Part shown: one piece after another, positions 7,578-17,040 of the stretch
Layout of the letters: each line of letters begins with the position of its first letter
Numbering within the stretch: the first letter of the stretch is position 1
Origin: Arthrobacter sp. PM3
Lineage (GTDB): Bacteria > Actinomycetota > Actinomycetes > Actinomycetales > Micrococcaceae
Reading direction: 5' to 3'
Length of the DNA stretch: 64,000 nt
Assembly (NCBI RefSeq): GCF_003352915.1
Contig: NZ_CP022314.1
Location: forward strand, 2,423,623 to 2,487,622
Position numbers and translations under genes: made by a program
The notes under the pieces: generated by a model
What the model was told of the DNA's origin: nothing
Seen by the model: the letters and a program-made list of their open reading frames with translations, nothing else
Database searches by the model: none

Positions 7578-9005
7578 ATGAACTTCTCTGTGTCTGCAGT
7601 AGCAATGGATGTCGATCCCCAGACCCTCGACCCCGGAGCGACCGCCTGGATGCTCGCCGCCTCTGCCCTCGTCCTGCTGATGACCCCCGGGCTGGCGTTC
7701 TTCTACGGCGGGCTCGTCCGCATGAAATCCGTCCTCAACATCATGATGATGAGCTTCGGCGCCATGGGCGTCGTCGGCGTCGTCTGGGCCCTGTGGGGCT
7801 ACGGCATGGCGTTTGGACCGGATGCCCTGGGCGGCTTCGTGGGCGATCCGTTCGGCAGCTTCGGCCTCAGCGGACTGACCACCAGCATCGGCTCCAAGGC
7901 CCCCGGCCTGCCGGACATGGTGTTCGTCGGCTTCCAGGCCACCTTCGCCATCATCACCGTCGCCCTGATCAGCGGGGCGGTCGCCGAGCGCGTCCGGTTC
8001 GGGCCCTGGCTCCTCTTCGCCGCCCTCTGGGTCACGCTCGTGTACGCGCCGATCGCGCACTGGGTCTGGGGCGGCGGCCTCTTCGGCCCCACCGGCGCCA
8101 TCGGCAGCAAGATCTCGGCCCTCGACTTCGCCGGCGGCACGGTAGTCCACATGAACGCCGGCATCGCCGGCCTCATGCTGGCGGTGGTGCTCGGCAAGCG
8201 GCTCGGCTTCATGAAGGACCCGAACATCCGCCCGCACAACCTGCCCTTTGTCATGCTCGGTGCGGGCCTGCTGTGGTTCGGCTGGTTCGGCTTCAACGCC
8301 GGCTCGGAACTCGCCGCCGACGCCACGGCCGCCCTGGCCTGGACCAACACGCTGCTGGCCACCAGCGCGGCCCTGCTCGGCTGGCTCCTCGTGGAGCGGC
8401 TGCGCGACGGTCACGCTACCTCGCTGGGCGCCGCCTCCGGCGCAGTCGCGGGACTCGTGGCCGTCACCCCGGCCTGCGGGTTCGTGGACCCCGTCGGGGC
8501 CATCCTGATCGGCACGGTGGCCGGGGCCGTCTGCGCGCTCGCGGTCGGGCTGAAATTCAAGATCGGGCTGGATGACTCCCTGGACGTCGTGGCCGTGCAC
8601 TTCGTCGGCGGCCTGTGGGGGACCCTGTCCCTCGGGTTCTTCGCCCTCCCGTCCGCCAAGACCGGCGGCGGGCTGTTCTACGGCGGCGGCCTGGCCCAGT
8701 TCTGGCCGCAGATCCTCACCGCCCTGATCGTGACCGCGTGGAGCGCCGTCATGACCACGCTGATCGGCCTCGCGATCCACAAGACCATGCGCATGCGCGT
8801 CTCCGAGGCCGACGAGCTCTCCGGCATCGACGTGACGGAGCATGCCGAAACCGCCTACGAACTCCTGATGGTCGGCGGAAGCTTCCACCCCGGCGAATCG
8901 CGGGCCAGGACGGAACCCGCCGCTGCCCCGGCGGAAGTCCAGCCTGAAGTCCAATCCGAAGCCCATGCCGGCACGGAGTCCGTCGGCGGCAAGGTCTCGA
9001 CATGA
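7578..9005 (+). CDS. amt: Ammonium transporter (Amt/MEP/Rh family)
   Basis: A 475-residue membrane protein with the 11-helix Amt fold. Diagnostic stretches include GLAFFYGGLVRMKSVLNIMM near residue 40, GGTVVHMNAGIAGL (pore histidine) near 190, and VAVHFVGGLWGTL (second pore histidine) near 340. It takes up ammonium across the cell membrane. The ATG at 7578 follows GAGGAAGG at a good distance; the longer open frame from 7521 has no ribosome site. It overlaps glnK by 4 nt (ATGA), the usual amt-glnK operon. The last 45 residues are a hydrophilic Ala/Glu/Pro-rich tail. The likely GlnR boxes upstream suggest induction in nitrogen limitation. Confidence 0.95.
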   Translation: MNFSVSAVAMDVDPQTLDPGATAWMLAASALVLLMTPGLAFFYGGLVRMKSVLNIMMMSFGAMGVVGVVWALWGYGMAFGPDALGGFVGDPFGSFGLSGLTTSIGSKAPGLPDMVFVGFQATFAIITVALISGAVAERVRFGPWLLFAALWVTLVYAPIAHWVWGGGLFGPTGAIGSKISALDFAGGTVVHMNAGIAGLMLAVVLGKRLGFMKDPNIRPHNLPFVMLGAGLLWFGWFGFNAGSELAADATAALAWTNTLLATSAALLGWLLVERLRDGHATSLGAASGAVAGLVAVTPACGFVDPVGAILIGTVAGAVCALAVGLKFKIGLDDSLDVVAVHFVGGLWGTLSLGFFALPSAKTGGGLFYGGGLAQFWPQILTALIVTAWSAVMTTLIGLAIHKTMRMRVSEADELSGIDVTEHAETAYELLMVGGSFHPGESRARTEPAAAPAEVQPEVQSEAHAGTESVGGKVST

Positions 9006-9343
9006 AGCTAGTCACGGCCATCGTCCGGCCGGACAGGGTCGGCGCCATCGGGGCGGCCCTGGAGCGGTTTGGCGTCAACGGCCTGACCGTGAGCCAGGCC
9101 AGCGGCTACGGCCGGCAGCGGGGCCATACCGAGGTCTACCGGGGCGCCGAATACACCTCCGACCTCGTGCCCAAAACGCGGCTCGAAGTGCTGGTCAACG
9201 AAGCCGACCTCGGCGGCGTCATGGCGGCCATTGCAGAAGGCGGCCGCACCGGGCGCTTTGGCGACGGCAAGATCTGGATCATCGATGTGAGCGACGCCGT
9301 CCGGGTCCGGACGGGGGAACGGGGTGCCGCGGCGATCGCGTAA
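9002..9343 (+). CDS. glnK: P-II nitrogen regulatory protein GlnK
   Basis: A 113-residue P-II protein. The T-loop carries GHTEVYRGAEY with the modifiable Tyr at position 51, and the C-terminal part has GRTGRFGDGKIWIIDV, the ATP/2-oxoglutarate-binding B and C loops. It senses nitrogen and energy state and blocks the Amt channel when nitrogen is ample; in actinobacteria Tyr51 is adenylylated by GlnD. It starts in an ATGA overlap with amt, so the two are made together. No glnD follows it, unlike the amtB-glnK-glnD order found in many relatives. Confidence 0.94.
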   Translation: MKLVTAIVRPDRVGAIGAALERFGVNGLTVSQASGYGRQRGHTEVYRGAEYTSDLVPKTRLEVLVNEADLGGVMAAIAEGGRTGRFGDGKIWIIDVSDAVRVRTGERGAAAIA

Positions 9344-9363
9344 GGGGTGAATTGGTAAACAAA

Positions 9364-9400
9364 TGATGCGCAACACGAAACTTCGAGTGTATGATGGCTG
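9364..9400 (+). promoter_or_regulatory. Probable -10 element for the ureohydrolase operon
   Basis: TATGAT at 9390-9395 is close to the consensus -10 box and would place transcription start near 9402. A -35 box is not clear. The position matters because it argues against translation from the in-frame ATG at 9391 or 9394, which overlaps the box, and for the downstream TTG with its own ribosome site. Confidence 0.4.
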
Positions 9401-9438
9401 TCACAACCGTCGATCAATCCTCGAAGGAGAGGCTTCTT

Positions 9439-10542
9439 TTGGAAGAGCTGCGCATCGAAGCCAATGGCAACCTTGGCCCCATCGATTCATCCCGGATCCC
9501 GCGTTATGCCGGGGCTGCAACCTACGCCCGCCTGCCGCGTCTGGACCAGGTGGCCAAGGCGGACGTCACGGTGGTGGGCGTGCCCTTCGACTCGGGCGTC
9601 TCCTACCGGCCCGGCGCCCGCTTCGGGGCCAACCACGTCCGTGAGGCCAGCCGGCTGCTGCGGCCGTACAACCCGGCCTGGGACGTCAGCCCCTTCGAGA
9701 CCATCCAGGTGGCCGACGCCGGGGACATGGCCGTCAACCCGTTCAACATCAACGAGGCCATCGAAACCATCCAGCAGAACGCCCTGGACCTGACGGCGTC
9801 CGGCAGCAAGCTGCTGACCCTCGGCGGCGACCACACCATCGCCCTGCCGCTGCTCCGCGCCGCCGCCGAGCGCGCCGGCGGCCCGATTGCCATGCTGCAT
9901 TTTGATGCCCACCTGGACACCTGGGACACCTACTTCGGTGCCGAGTACACGCACGGCACCCCGTTCCGGCGCGCCGTCGAGGAAGGCATCCTGGACACCG
10001 AGGCCATCAGCCATATCGGCACCCGCGGCCCGCTCTACGGCAAGAAGGACCTCGACGACGACCACCGCTTCGGCTTCGGCATCGTCACCTCCGCCGACGT
10101 CTACTACCAGGGCGTCCTGGAGACGGTGGCCAAGGTCCGCGACCGGATCGGCGACCGTCCGCTCTACATCTCGGTGGACATCGACGTCCTGGACCCGGCG
10201 CACGCCCCCGGCACCGGCACGCCGGAGGCCGGCGGCATCACGAGCCGCGAACTGCTGGAGATCATCCGCGGCTTCCGCGGCATGAACCTGGTGGGGGCCG
10301 ACGTCGTCGAGGTCGCCCCCGCGTACGACCACGCCGAGATCACCGGTGTGGCGGCCAGCCACGTCGCCTACGAACTCGTGACCCTCATGGCCGACCGCGC
10401 CGTCGATGGCGACCGCTTCGGCGCCCCGAACGGCTACGCCGCCCAGGCCCTGGGCCAGGAAAACCGGCGCCCCGCGGGGTTCGGCTCCGCTGTGAATTCG
10501 ACGGTGAACCCGACTGCGGTTTCGCCGGTGGCGTCCCGGTGA
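9439..10542 (+). CDS. speB: Agmatinase-family ureohydrolase (agmatinase or guanidinobutyrase)
   Basis: A 367-residue member of the arginase/agmatinase family with the full manganese-binding set: [19 protein letters not shown] and [19 protein letters not shown]. These enzymes hydrolyse a guanidino group to urea. The start is taken as the TTG at 9439, which follows AAGGAG by 9 nt; an ATG at 9391 gives 16 more residues but lacks a ribosome site and overlaps a likely -10 box. It overlaps the next gene by 4 nt (GTGA). That partner resembles 2-ketoarginine decarboxylase, so 4-guanidinobutyrate is as likely a substrate as agmatine. No urease genes are seen in the window. Confidence 0.88.
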   Translation: MEELRIEANGNLGPIDSSRIPRYAGAATYARLPRLDQVAKADVTVVGVPFDSGVSYRPGARFGANHVREASRLLRPYNPAWDVSPFETIQVADAGDMAVNPFNINEAIETIQQNALDLTASGSKLLTLGGDHTIALPLLRAAAERAGGPIAMLHFDAHLDTWDTYFGAEYTHGTPFRRAVEEGILDTEAISHIGTRGPLYGKKDLDDDHRFGFGIVTSADVYYQGVLETVAKVRDRIGDRPLYISVDIDVLDPAHAPGTGTPEAGGITSRELLEIIRGFRGMNLVGADVVEVAPAYDHAEITGVAASHVAYELVTLMADRAVDGDRFGAPNGYAAQALGQENRRPAGFGSAVNSTVNPTAVSPVASR

Positions 10543-12215
10543 CCGGCGTGCGCAACGGCGGGGACCTCGTCGTCGAAACCCTTGAAGCTCTGGGCGCCAA
10601 AACGGTGTTCGGCATCCCGGGCCAGCATGCCCTGGGCCTGTTCGATGCGATGGGGCGCGGGAACCTGCGCTTCGTCTCGTCCCGGGTCGAGAACAACTCG
10701 GCGTTCGCGGCCGACGGCTACTCCCGGGCCACCGGCGAGGTCGGCGTGCTGTTCCTCTCCACCGGTCCCGGTGCCCTGACCTCGCTGGCCGGGCTGCAGG
10801 AGGCCTACGCCACCGGCGTGCCCATGGTGGTGGTCGCGAGCCAGATCCCGCTGGAGGGCCTCGGCGCCCGGCGCAAGGGCATGCTGCACCAGCTCGATGA
10901 CCAGAAGGCCTCGGCGGCGAACGTCACGAAGTCCCAGCGGCTGATCCAGCACGCCTCCGGCATCCCGTCGGCGATCCAGGACGCCTGGACCGAGGCGATC
11001 TCCTCGCCGCAGGGGCCGGTATGGCTGGAAATCCCGCAGAACGTGCTGCTGGATCCGATCGTGGTGCCCCCGGTGGAGGACGCCCTGGCCGAGGCCGCCG
11101 ACAACCCGCCGCGGGTGGAACTGATCCGCGAAGCCGTCAAGTGGCTGGAGGCGGCGGAGCGCCCCGCGATCATCGCCGGCGGCGGCACCCGCCGCGGCCG
11201 GGCTGAGAAGTCGCTGCTCTCCATCGCCGAGAAGCTGCGCGCGCCGGTGATCTGCACCCCCGGCGGCAACGGCGCCTTCCCGTGGAACCATGAACTCTCG
11301 CTCCAGTCCTGGATCGAGGACCGGTACATGACCGAGCTCCTCGAGGACGCCGACGTGCTGATCGTGATCGGCTCCTCGCTGGGCGAGGTGACGTCGAACT
11401 ACTTCACCTTCGAACCGCGCGGCCGGATCATCCAGATCGACGCCGAACCCCGCGTCCTGGAATCCAACCGGCCGGGCCTGGGCATCCGGGCCGACGCCGG
11501 CCAGGCCCTCGCGGCCCTCGACTCTGCCCTCGACGCAGCCCTCCGGCCGGAGCGGGACACGGCCCCGGACTGGCACGGCACCGCTCCCGAAGCCCTGGTC
11601 AAGGACACCCTGGCCAAGGTCAAGGCCCGCCTGGAATCCCAGGACCTGGGCAAGGAACTGAAGTTCATGGCGGACATCCGCGAGGCCGTGCCCGCGGACA
11701 TGCAGACCTTCTGGGACATGACGATCTCGGCCTACTGGGGCTGGAGCTGCTGGGACGCCCGGCAGGGCCAGTTCCACTCCGCGCAGGGCGCCGGCGGGCT
11801 GGGCTTCGGCTTCCCCGCGGCGATCGGCGGCGCTGTCGGGCTGGAAACCACCGGCAAGGCCGCCGGCTCGGCACGGGTTCTGGCAGTCTCCGGCGACGGC
11901 TCGGCCATGTACTCCATCTCCGAACTCGCCACCGCGAAGCAGCACAACATCCCGGTCACCTGGCTGATCGTGGACGACGGCGGCTACGGCATCCTGCGCG
12001 AATACATGGTCGGCGCCTTCGGCAAGGCCACCGCCACCGAACTCGCCCGGCCCGACTTCGTCAAACTCGCCGAATCCTTCGGCGTCCCGGCCGTCCGGGT
12101 AGCCCCCGAAAACGTCGGGGACGCCCTCAAAGCCGGCTTCGCCGCGGACGGCCCCAACGTCGTCGTCGTCGAAACCCTGCTCAAAATGTTCGGCCCCACC
12201 CACCTGGCCACGTAG
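10539..12215 (+). CDS. Thiamine-diphosphate enzyme, like 2-ketoarginine decarboxylase AruI / acetolactate synthase
   Basis: A 558-residue ThDP enzyme with the three-domain acetolactate-synthase fold. The catalytic Glu is E51 in [17 protein letters not shown]. The cofactor motif begins with [16 protein letters not shown] near residue 452 and should end in N(D/N)GGYG; here it reads VDDGGYG, so the usual Mg-binding Asn is Asp. Length and partner gene fit AruI of the Pseudomonas arginine transaminase pathway, which turns 2-ketoarginine into 4-guanidinobutyraldehyde. The GTG start overlaps the ureohydrolase stop, so the pair is coupled. The aminotransferase and aldehyde dehydrogenase of that pathway are not in the window. 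A general acetolactate-synthase-like role cannot be excluded. Confidence 0.75.
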   Translation: MTGVRNGGDLVVETLEALGAKTVFGIPGQHALGLFDAMGRGNLRFVSSRVENNSAFAADGYSRATGEVGVLFLSTGPGALTSLAGLQEAYATGVPMVVVASQIPLEGLGARRKGMLHQLDDQKASAANVTKSQRLIQHASGIPSAIQDAWTEAISSPQGPVWLEIPQNVLLDPIVVPPVEDALAEAADNPPRVELIREAVKWLEAAERPAIIAGGGTRRGRAEKSLLSIAEKLRAPVICTPGGNGAFPWNHELSLQSWIEDRYMTELLEDADVLIVIGSSLGEVTSNYFTFEPRGRIIQIDAEPRVLESNRPGLGIRADAGQALAALDSALDAALRPERDTAPDWHGTAPEALVKDTLAKVKARLESQDLGKELKFMADIREAVPADMQTFWDMTISAYWGWSCWDARQGQFHSAQGAGGLGFGFPAAIGGAVGLETTGKAAGSARVLAVSGDGSAMYSISELATAKQHNIPVTWLIVDDGGYGILREYMVGAFGKATATELARPDFVKLAESFGVPAVRVAPENVGDALKAGFAADGPNVVVVETLLKMFGPTHLAT

Positions 12216-12266
12216 GCGCCCCGCCGAACCCGGCACGACACACCACCGGCACGGCACAGCGCACAG

Positions 12267-12326
12267 CGCGGGCCCGCCGCGTCCACCCCTCCTGAGGGCG
12301 GATGCGGCGGGCCCGCGCGTTTTCGT
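12267..12326 (+). terminator. Rho-independent terminator after the ThDP gene
   Basis: A 14-bp perfect stem (CGCGGGCCCGCCGC at 12267-12280 with its complement at 12304-12317) is followed by CGTTTTCGTTT. It closes the ureohydrolase/ThDP operon. Confidence 0.85.
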
Positions 12327-12402
12327 TTAACCCCGATTCGCGCCCGTCCCCGCAGCTCCCCGAAAAGGCTTAGTTTCCCAAAGCAACCAATTTCGGATAT
12401 AG

Positions 12403-12415
12403 TTGCCTAGGGCAA
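12403..12415. promoter_or_regulatory. Candidate MarR operator
   Basis: TTGCCTAGGGCAA is a palindrome with 5-bp arms and a 3-bp centre, 20 bp before the marR start codon and just after a TATAGT-like -10 box (12399-12404). MarR proteins commonly repress their own operon from such short palindromes overlapping the transcription start. A second related half (GCAACCAA) lies 20 bp upstream. Confidence 0.5.
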
Positions 12416-12435
12416 ACAAGGGAGGGGTGTCCACC

Positions 12436-12921
12436 ATGTCAGTCGAATCCACTGCTGCTGCCAGCCTCGTCTACCAGATCTTCGATCTCCAGCGCGCCGT
12501 ACGCTGCGTCGCTGCCGCCAACCTGCGCGGGCAGGATACCGGGGTGGCCCTGCAGGGCGTTCTGCGGTTCGTGGGGGAGGGCGAGTCCCGGGCGACGCAC
12601 CTGGCCGAGCGGCTCGGCGTCAGCGCCCCGGTCCTCAGCCGGCACATCGCTGAACTCGAGGAGCACGGCTACGTGGTCCGCCGGCCGGACCCGGAGGACG
12701 GGCGCGCACAGCTGGTTGCCTTGTCCGCCTCCGGCGCGGAGAAACTGCGGGCCATCGAGGACCAGCGGACGGCAACCATCCAGGGCCTGCTGCAGGACTG
12801 GAGCGGGGACGACGTCGAACAGACGGCGCGGACCCTCAAGAAACTTACTGAGTCCCTCAGGGCCTCAGCCCGGGCAACGGCGGCCGGATCCACCAATACG
12901 ACCGAGAATGTTGAGGAGTAG
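12436..12921 (+). CDS. MarR family transcriptional regulator
   Basis: A 161-residue winged-helix regulator. The recognition region reads THLAERLGVSAPVLSRHIAE with the wing EEHGYVVRRPDPEDGRAQLV, which contains the conserved D-x-R of MarR wings. It is probably a repressor relieved by small aromatic or toxic compounds. The ATG at 12436 has GGAGGGG 9-10 nt before it; an upstream in-frame TTG lies inside the palindromic operator and is not used. The exporter gene begins 4 nt after the stop and its ribosome site lies inside the end of marR, so the two form one unit. Confidence 0.88.
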   Translation: MSVESTAAASLVYQIFDLQRAVRCVAAANLRGQDTGVALQGVLRFVGEGESRATHLAERLGVSAPVLSRHIAELEEHGYVVRRPDPEDGRAQLVALSASGAEKLRAIEDQRTATIQGLLQDWSGDDVEQTARTLKKLTESLRASARATAAGSTNTTENVEE

Positions 12922-12925
12922 ACAT

Positions 12926-15013
12926 ATGGCTAGCCACGCTGCCGTGACGGGGCCGGACACGGCACCGTTGAACACCGCGCCGTCGAGCCCTGCCGCAGAG
13001 CCTGCGGCCATGACCCACCGCCAGATCATGGAGGCCCTCACCGGGCTCCTGGCGGCCTTCTTCACCGCGATCCTGAGCAGCACGATCGTGGCCAACGCGC
13101 TTCCCACCATCATGTCCGAGCTCAAGGGCACCCAGACCGACTTCGCCTGGGTGATCACCGCCGCACTGCTGGCCAACGCCGCCACCACGCCGATCTGGGG
13201 CAAGCTGGCGGACCTCTTCAACAAGAAGGTCCTCGTCCAGCTGAGCATCGTCATCTTCGTGGCCGGCTCGGTCATGGCCGGCCTGTCCCAGACCATTCCG
13301 TTGCTGCTGACCGCCCGCGTCATCCAGGGCATCGCCATGGGCGGCCTCACGGCCCTCGCCCAGGCCATCATCGGTTCGATGATCCCGCCGCGGGACCGCG
13401 GGAAGTACTCCGGCTACATGGGCGGCGTCATGGCCGTCGGCACGGCCGGCGGCCCGCTGCTCGGCGGTTTCATCGTGGACAGCCCGCTGGGCTGGCGCTG
13501 GACCTTCTTCGTCTGCGTTCCGCTCGCCGTCGTCGCCCTCATCCTGCTGCAGATCACCCTGAAGATCCCGCACGTCAAGCGCCCGGCCAAGATCGACTGG
13601 CTCGGTTCCGTCCTGCTGACCTCCGGCGTCAGCCTGCTCCTGATCTGGGTCTCCTTCGCCGGGAACCCCGACTACTACGACTGGTGGTCGTGGCAGACGG
13701 TCGCCATGGTGGGCGGCGGCGTCGTGCTCCTTGGCCTGCTGGTGCTGGTGGAATCCCGCGTGGCCCAGCCCATCATCCCGCTCAAGATCATCTCCGAGCG
13801 CACCACCGCCCTCGCGATCCTCGCCTCCGTGGCGGTCGGCGTCGGCATGTTCGGCTCCTCGACGTTCCTGGGCCAGTACTTCCAGGTGGCCCGCGGCGCC
13901 ACGCCGACGGAAGCCGGCCTGCTCACCCTGCCCATGATCGCCGGCAACCTGGCCGGCTCGGTGATCTCCGGCATGCTCATCAGCCGCACCGGCAAATGGA
14001 AGCGCTACCTGATCGCCGGCGCCGTCCTGCTGATCGGCGGTCTCGGCCTGGCCGGCAGCATGGACCACACCACTGATCTGTGGCTGACCGGCATCTACAC
14101 GGCCATCCTCGGCATCGGGCTGGGCCTGCTCATGCAGAACCTCGTCCTGGCCGTCCAGAACACGGTCCAGGCCAAGGACATCGGCACGGCCAGCGCCTCG
14201 GTGGCCTTCTTCCGGTCCGTCGGCGGCGCGATCGGCGTCTCCGTCCTCGGCGCCGTGCTGGGCAACCGGGTCAAGGAACTCGTCGTGGACGGCCTCGCCG
14301 CCGCCGGCATCCAGGTCCCGGCCGGCTCTGCCGGCGCGAGCATGGACCTCAAGGACATGCCCGCCCCGATCCGCGACATCATGCGGGCCGCCTACGGTGA
14401 CGCGATCGCGGAAGTCTTCCTGATTTCGGCCATCATCGGCGTCGTGGCGCTCGTGGCCATCCTGTTCATCAAGGAAGTTCCGCTGCGCCGGACGGTCGAT
14501 ATCCGCCCGGAACCGGCGGAGCAGGCCGGCGAGAAGGCGGCCGACGCCGCCGTGGCAGCCGCCGGAGGTGCCGCCGCGACCGCGCTGGGCGCCTCCGTGC
14601 GGACCACTCCGGGCGCCGCTGCCCGGGCCGCGGGGTCCGACGCCGGCACGGCCGGCGTGGACCTGGACCGGGAATTCATCGAGGTCCTTAGCCGGGAACG
14701 CGCCGAAACCCGCTTCCCGGACGGCGCCCGCCAGCGGGCCCGGACCCTGGTGGCGGAGGACCGGCCGGAAGCGGCCGACGTCGTCCCCGTGCTGCTGCAG
14801 ACCCAGCAGCTGCTGGCCGAGCAGCAGCTCCAGCTGGCCGAAGCGCTGCGCGCCGTGTACGAGCAGGCCGCCAAGCAGCGCGCGGTGGCCGCCGAACAGG
14901 CGCGCGTCGCCGAGGAGCTCACGGCACTGCGCCGGCAGCTGGCCAAGCAGCGCAAGATGCAGCGCGCGGCGGCGGACTACATCGCCACGCACGGCCGGCA
15001 CCGGACCGAGTAG
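12926..15013 (+). CDS. MFS multidrug exporter (DHA2/EmrB-QacA type, 14 TM) with long C-terminal tail
   Basis: A 695-residue protein. Residues about 30-520 form a 14-helix drug:H+ antiporter: ILSSTIVANALPTIMSELKG is the DHA2 motif in helix 1, GKLADLFNKKV is motif A, and GTAGGPLLGGFIV is motif C. The last 175 residues are not part of the usual transporter. They include an Ala/Gly-rich linker and a Gln/Ala/Glu-rich stretch (QTQQLLAEQQLQLAEALRAV, then further heptads) that should form a cytoplasmic coiled coil. GAGGAG overlapping the marR stop serves as ribosome site. The exporter is probably derepressed with marR. What the tail binds is unknown. Confidence 0.88.
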   Translation: MASHAAVTGPDTAPLNTAPSSPAAEPAAMTHRQIMEALTGLLAAFFTAILSSTIVANALPTIMSELKGTQTDFAWVITAALLANAATTPIWGKLADLFNKKVLVQLSIVIFVAGSVMAGLSQTIPLLLTARVIQGIAMGGLTALAQAIIGSMIPPRDRGKYSGYMGGVMAVGTAGGPLLGGFIVDSPLGWRWTFFVCVPLAVVALILLQITLKIPHVKRPAKIDWLGSVLLTSGVSLLLIWVSFAGNPDYYDWWSWQTVAMVGGGVVLLGLLVLVESRVAQPIIPLKIISERTTALAILASVAVGVGMFGSSTFLGQYFQVARGATPTEAGLLTLPMIAGNLAGSVISGMLISRTGKWKRYLIAGAVLLIGGLGLAGSMDHTTDLWLTGIYTAILGIGLGLLMQNLVLAVQNTVQAKDIGTASASVAFFRSVGGAIGVSVLGAVLGNRVKELVVDGLAAAGIQVPAGSAGASMDLKDMPAPIRDIMRAAYGDAIAEVFLISAIIGVVALVAILFIKEVPLRRTVDIRPEPAEQAGEKAADAAVAAAGGAAATALGASVRTTPGAAARAAGSDAGTAGVDLDREFIEVLSRERAETRFPDGARQRARTLVAEDRPEAADVVPVLLQTQQLLAEQQLQLAEALRAVYEQAAKQRAVAAEQARVAEELTALRRQLAKQRKMQRAAADYIATHGRHRTE

Positions 15014-15053
15014 GCCCGACCCCCAAGGTCGGACCCGAAGGTCGGACCCCGCA

Positions 15054-15088
15054 GGCCCTGTGGTCGCCTGACCGGCGGCCACAGGGCC
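15054..15088 (+). terminator. Hairpin terminator after the MFS exporter
   Basis: A 10-bp perfect stem, GGCCCTGTGG (15054-15063) with CCACAGGGCC (15079-15088), follows the exporter stop by 40 bp and is trailed by TTCTCGGTTC. Just before it lies a short tandem duplication of GGTCGGACCC (15028 and 15041). Confidence 0.65.
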
Positions 15089-15306
15089 TTCTCGGTTCGG
15101 GCCTTCGCCGTCCGCGGCCGGGCACAAAGTACACCGTATGGATGATATTCGCCCGTCCCGTGTTCCGCGCGGCCGGGGGATTTCGTAGAGTTGGATCGCT
15201 ATTGCTGTCGGACCCTCCGGTTAGTCTCAGCTCAGCTTTACCGCACCTCATTTATCCAGTTCTCTGCAGTCTTCCAATCATCAGGTCTCCCGAAGGACTC
15301 GTGGGC

Positions 15307-17040
15307 ATGCTCCTCACCCTCATGCGGCGTTATTCCAAGCCGTACCTGCCATACATCGCGGCTGTGGTCGTCTTCCAGCTGGCGTCGACCATCGCCGCCC
15401 TCTACCTGCCGAGCCTCAATGCCCAGATCATCGACGAGGGCGTCTCCCGCGGCGACACCGACTACATCTGGCGCACCGGCGGCGTGATGCTCGGCGTCGC
15501 CCTGGTCCAGGTGGCCACCGCGATCGCCGGCGTGTACTTCGGCTCGAAGGCGGCGATGGCGTTCGGCCGCGACCTGCGCCGCGGCGTCTTCCGGAAGGTC
15601 AGCAGCTTCTCGGCCCGGGACGTGAACCTCTTCGGCGCCCCGACGCTGATCACGCGCGGCACCAACGATGTGCAGCAGGTCCAGATGCTCATGCTCATGA
15701 CGCTGAACTTCATGGTGGCCACGCCCATCATGTGCATCGGCGGGATCGTCATGGCCTTGCGCGAGGACCTCAACCTGTCCTGGCTCGTGTGGGTGTCGGT
15801 GCCGCTGCTCGTCGTGGTGGTGGGGTACCTGGTGGTCCGGCTCATGCCGCTTTTCCGGTCCATGCAGCAGAAGATCGACCGGCTCAACGGGGTCCTCCGT
15901 GAGCAGATCATCGGCATCCGGGTGGTTCGGGCGTTCGTGCGTGAGCCCCATGAGGCCGAGCGCTTCGGCGCGGCCAACAAGGACCTCACCGACGTTTCGC
16001 TGAAGATCGGGTCCCTGTTCGTGCTGATGTTCCCCGCTATCGGCATGATCCTGCACATCTCCACCGCGGCCGTGCTGTGGTTCGGCGGCCAGCGCGTTGA
16101 CGCCGGCGAGATGCAGGTGGGCTCGCTGACGGCCTTCCTGCAGTACCTCCTGCAGATCCTCATGGCCGTCATGATGGGCACGTTCATGGCCATGATGATT
16201 CCCCGCGCCTCGGTCTGCGCCGATCGCATCGGTGAAGTGCTCGACGTCGAACCCTCCCTCCATGGGCCGCTCGCCCCGGTGGCCCCGGCCGCAGCGGCCG
16301 GGCGCGTGGAGTTCCGGAACGTGACCTTCGCCTACCCGGGCGCCGAGGCGCCGGTGCTGAGCAATATCAGCTTCACGGCCGAGCCCGGCCAGACGGTGGC
16401 GATTATCGGCTCCACGGGCGCCGGCAAGTCGAGCCTGCTGGCCCTGCTGCCGCGGCTCTACGACGCCGACGCCGGCGAGGTCCTGCTCGACGGTGTCCCC
16501 GTCACGGCACTGGACCGGGCCGAGATCACCCGGCGTGTGGCCATGGTGCCGCAGCGGCCCTACCTGTTCTCCGGAACCATTGAACACAACCTGCGCTTCG
16601 GCAGGCCCGAGGCCACGGACGAGGACCTGTGGGAGGCCCTGACGGTCGCCCAGGCAGCCGGCTTCGTGCGCGAGAAGAAGGGCGGACTCGCCTCGCGGGT
16701 CGCCCAGGGCGGCACCAACGTCTCCGGCGGCCAGCGGCAGCGGCTGTGCATTGCCCGTGCCCTCGTCACGGAGCCCAAGGTGTTCCTGTTCGACGACTCG
16801 TTCTCCGCCCTTGACGTCGCCACCGACGCCAGGCTGCGCCGGGCGCTCAAGGCCAAGACCGCCGACGCCACGGTGATCATCGTCGGCCAGCGGGTCTCCA
16901 CCATCGCCGACGCGGACCAGATCCTCGTGCTGGACAACGGCAGGATCGTGGACCGCGGGACCCATGAGGAACTGCTGGAAACCTCCACCACGTACCAGGA
17001 AATCGTCGAATCCCAGCTGAGCGCGGAGGCCGTGGCATGA
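15307..17040 (+). CDS. ABC exporter half-transporter, degenerate-site subunit (BmrC/TM287-like)
   Basis: A 577-residue fusion of a six-helix membrane domain (about 1-310) and an ATPase domain. The ATPase has Walker A GSTGAGKSS (about 368), a canonical signature VSGGQRQRL (471) and Walker B FLFDDSFSALD (about 493). The last has Asp where the catalytic Glu should be. That is the hallmark of the degenerate site in heterodimeric exporters such as TM287/288 or BmrCD. The ATG at 15307 has AAGGA 9 nt upstream. The next gene overlaps by 4 nt and supplies the other half. Together they probably export lipids, peptides or drugs with one active ATP site. Confidence 0.9.
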   Translation: MLLTLMRRYSKPYLPYIAAVVVFQLASTIAALYLPSLNAQIIDEGVSRGDTDYIWRTGGVMLGVALVQVATAIAGVYFGSKAAMAFGRDLRRGVFRKVSSFSARDVNLFGAPTLITRGTNDVQQVQMLMLMTLNFMVATPIMCIGGIVMALREDLNLSWLVWVSVPLLVVVVGYLVVRLMPLFRSMQQKIDRLNGVLREQIIGIRVVRAFVREPHEAERFGAANKDLTDVSLKIGSLFVLMFPAIGMILHISTAAVLWFGGQRVDAGEMQVGSLTAFLQYLLQILMAVMMGTFMAMMIPRASVCADRIGEVLDVEPSLHGPLAPVAPAAAAGRVEFRNVTFAYPGAEAPVLSNISFTAEPGQTVAIIGSTGAGKSSLLALLPRLYDADAGEVLLDGVPVTALDRAEITRRVAMVPQRPYLFSGTIEHNLRFGRPEATDEDLWEALTVAQAAGFVREKKGGLASRVAQGGTNVSGGQRQRLCIARALVTEPKVFLFDDSFSALDVATDARLRRALKAKTADATVIIVGQRVSTIADADQILVLDNGRIVDRGTHEELLETSTTYQEIVESQLSAEAVA

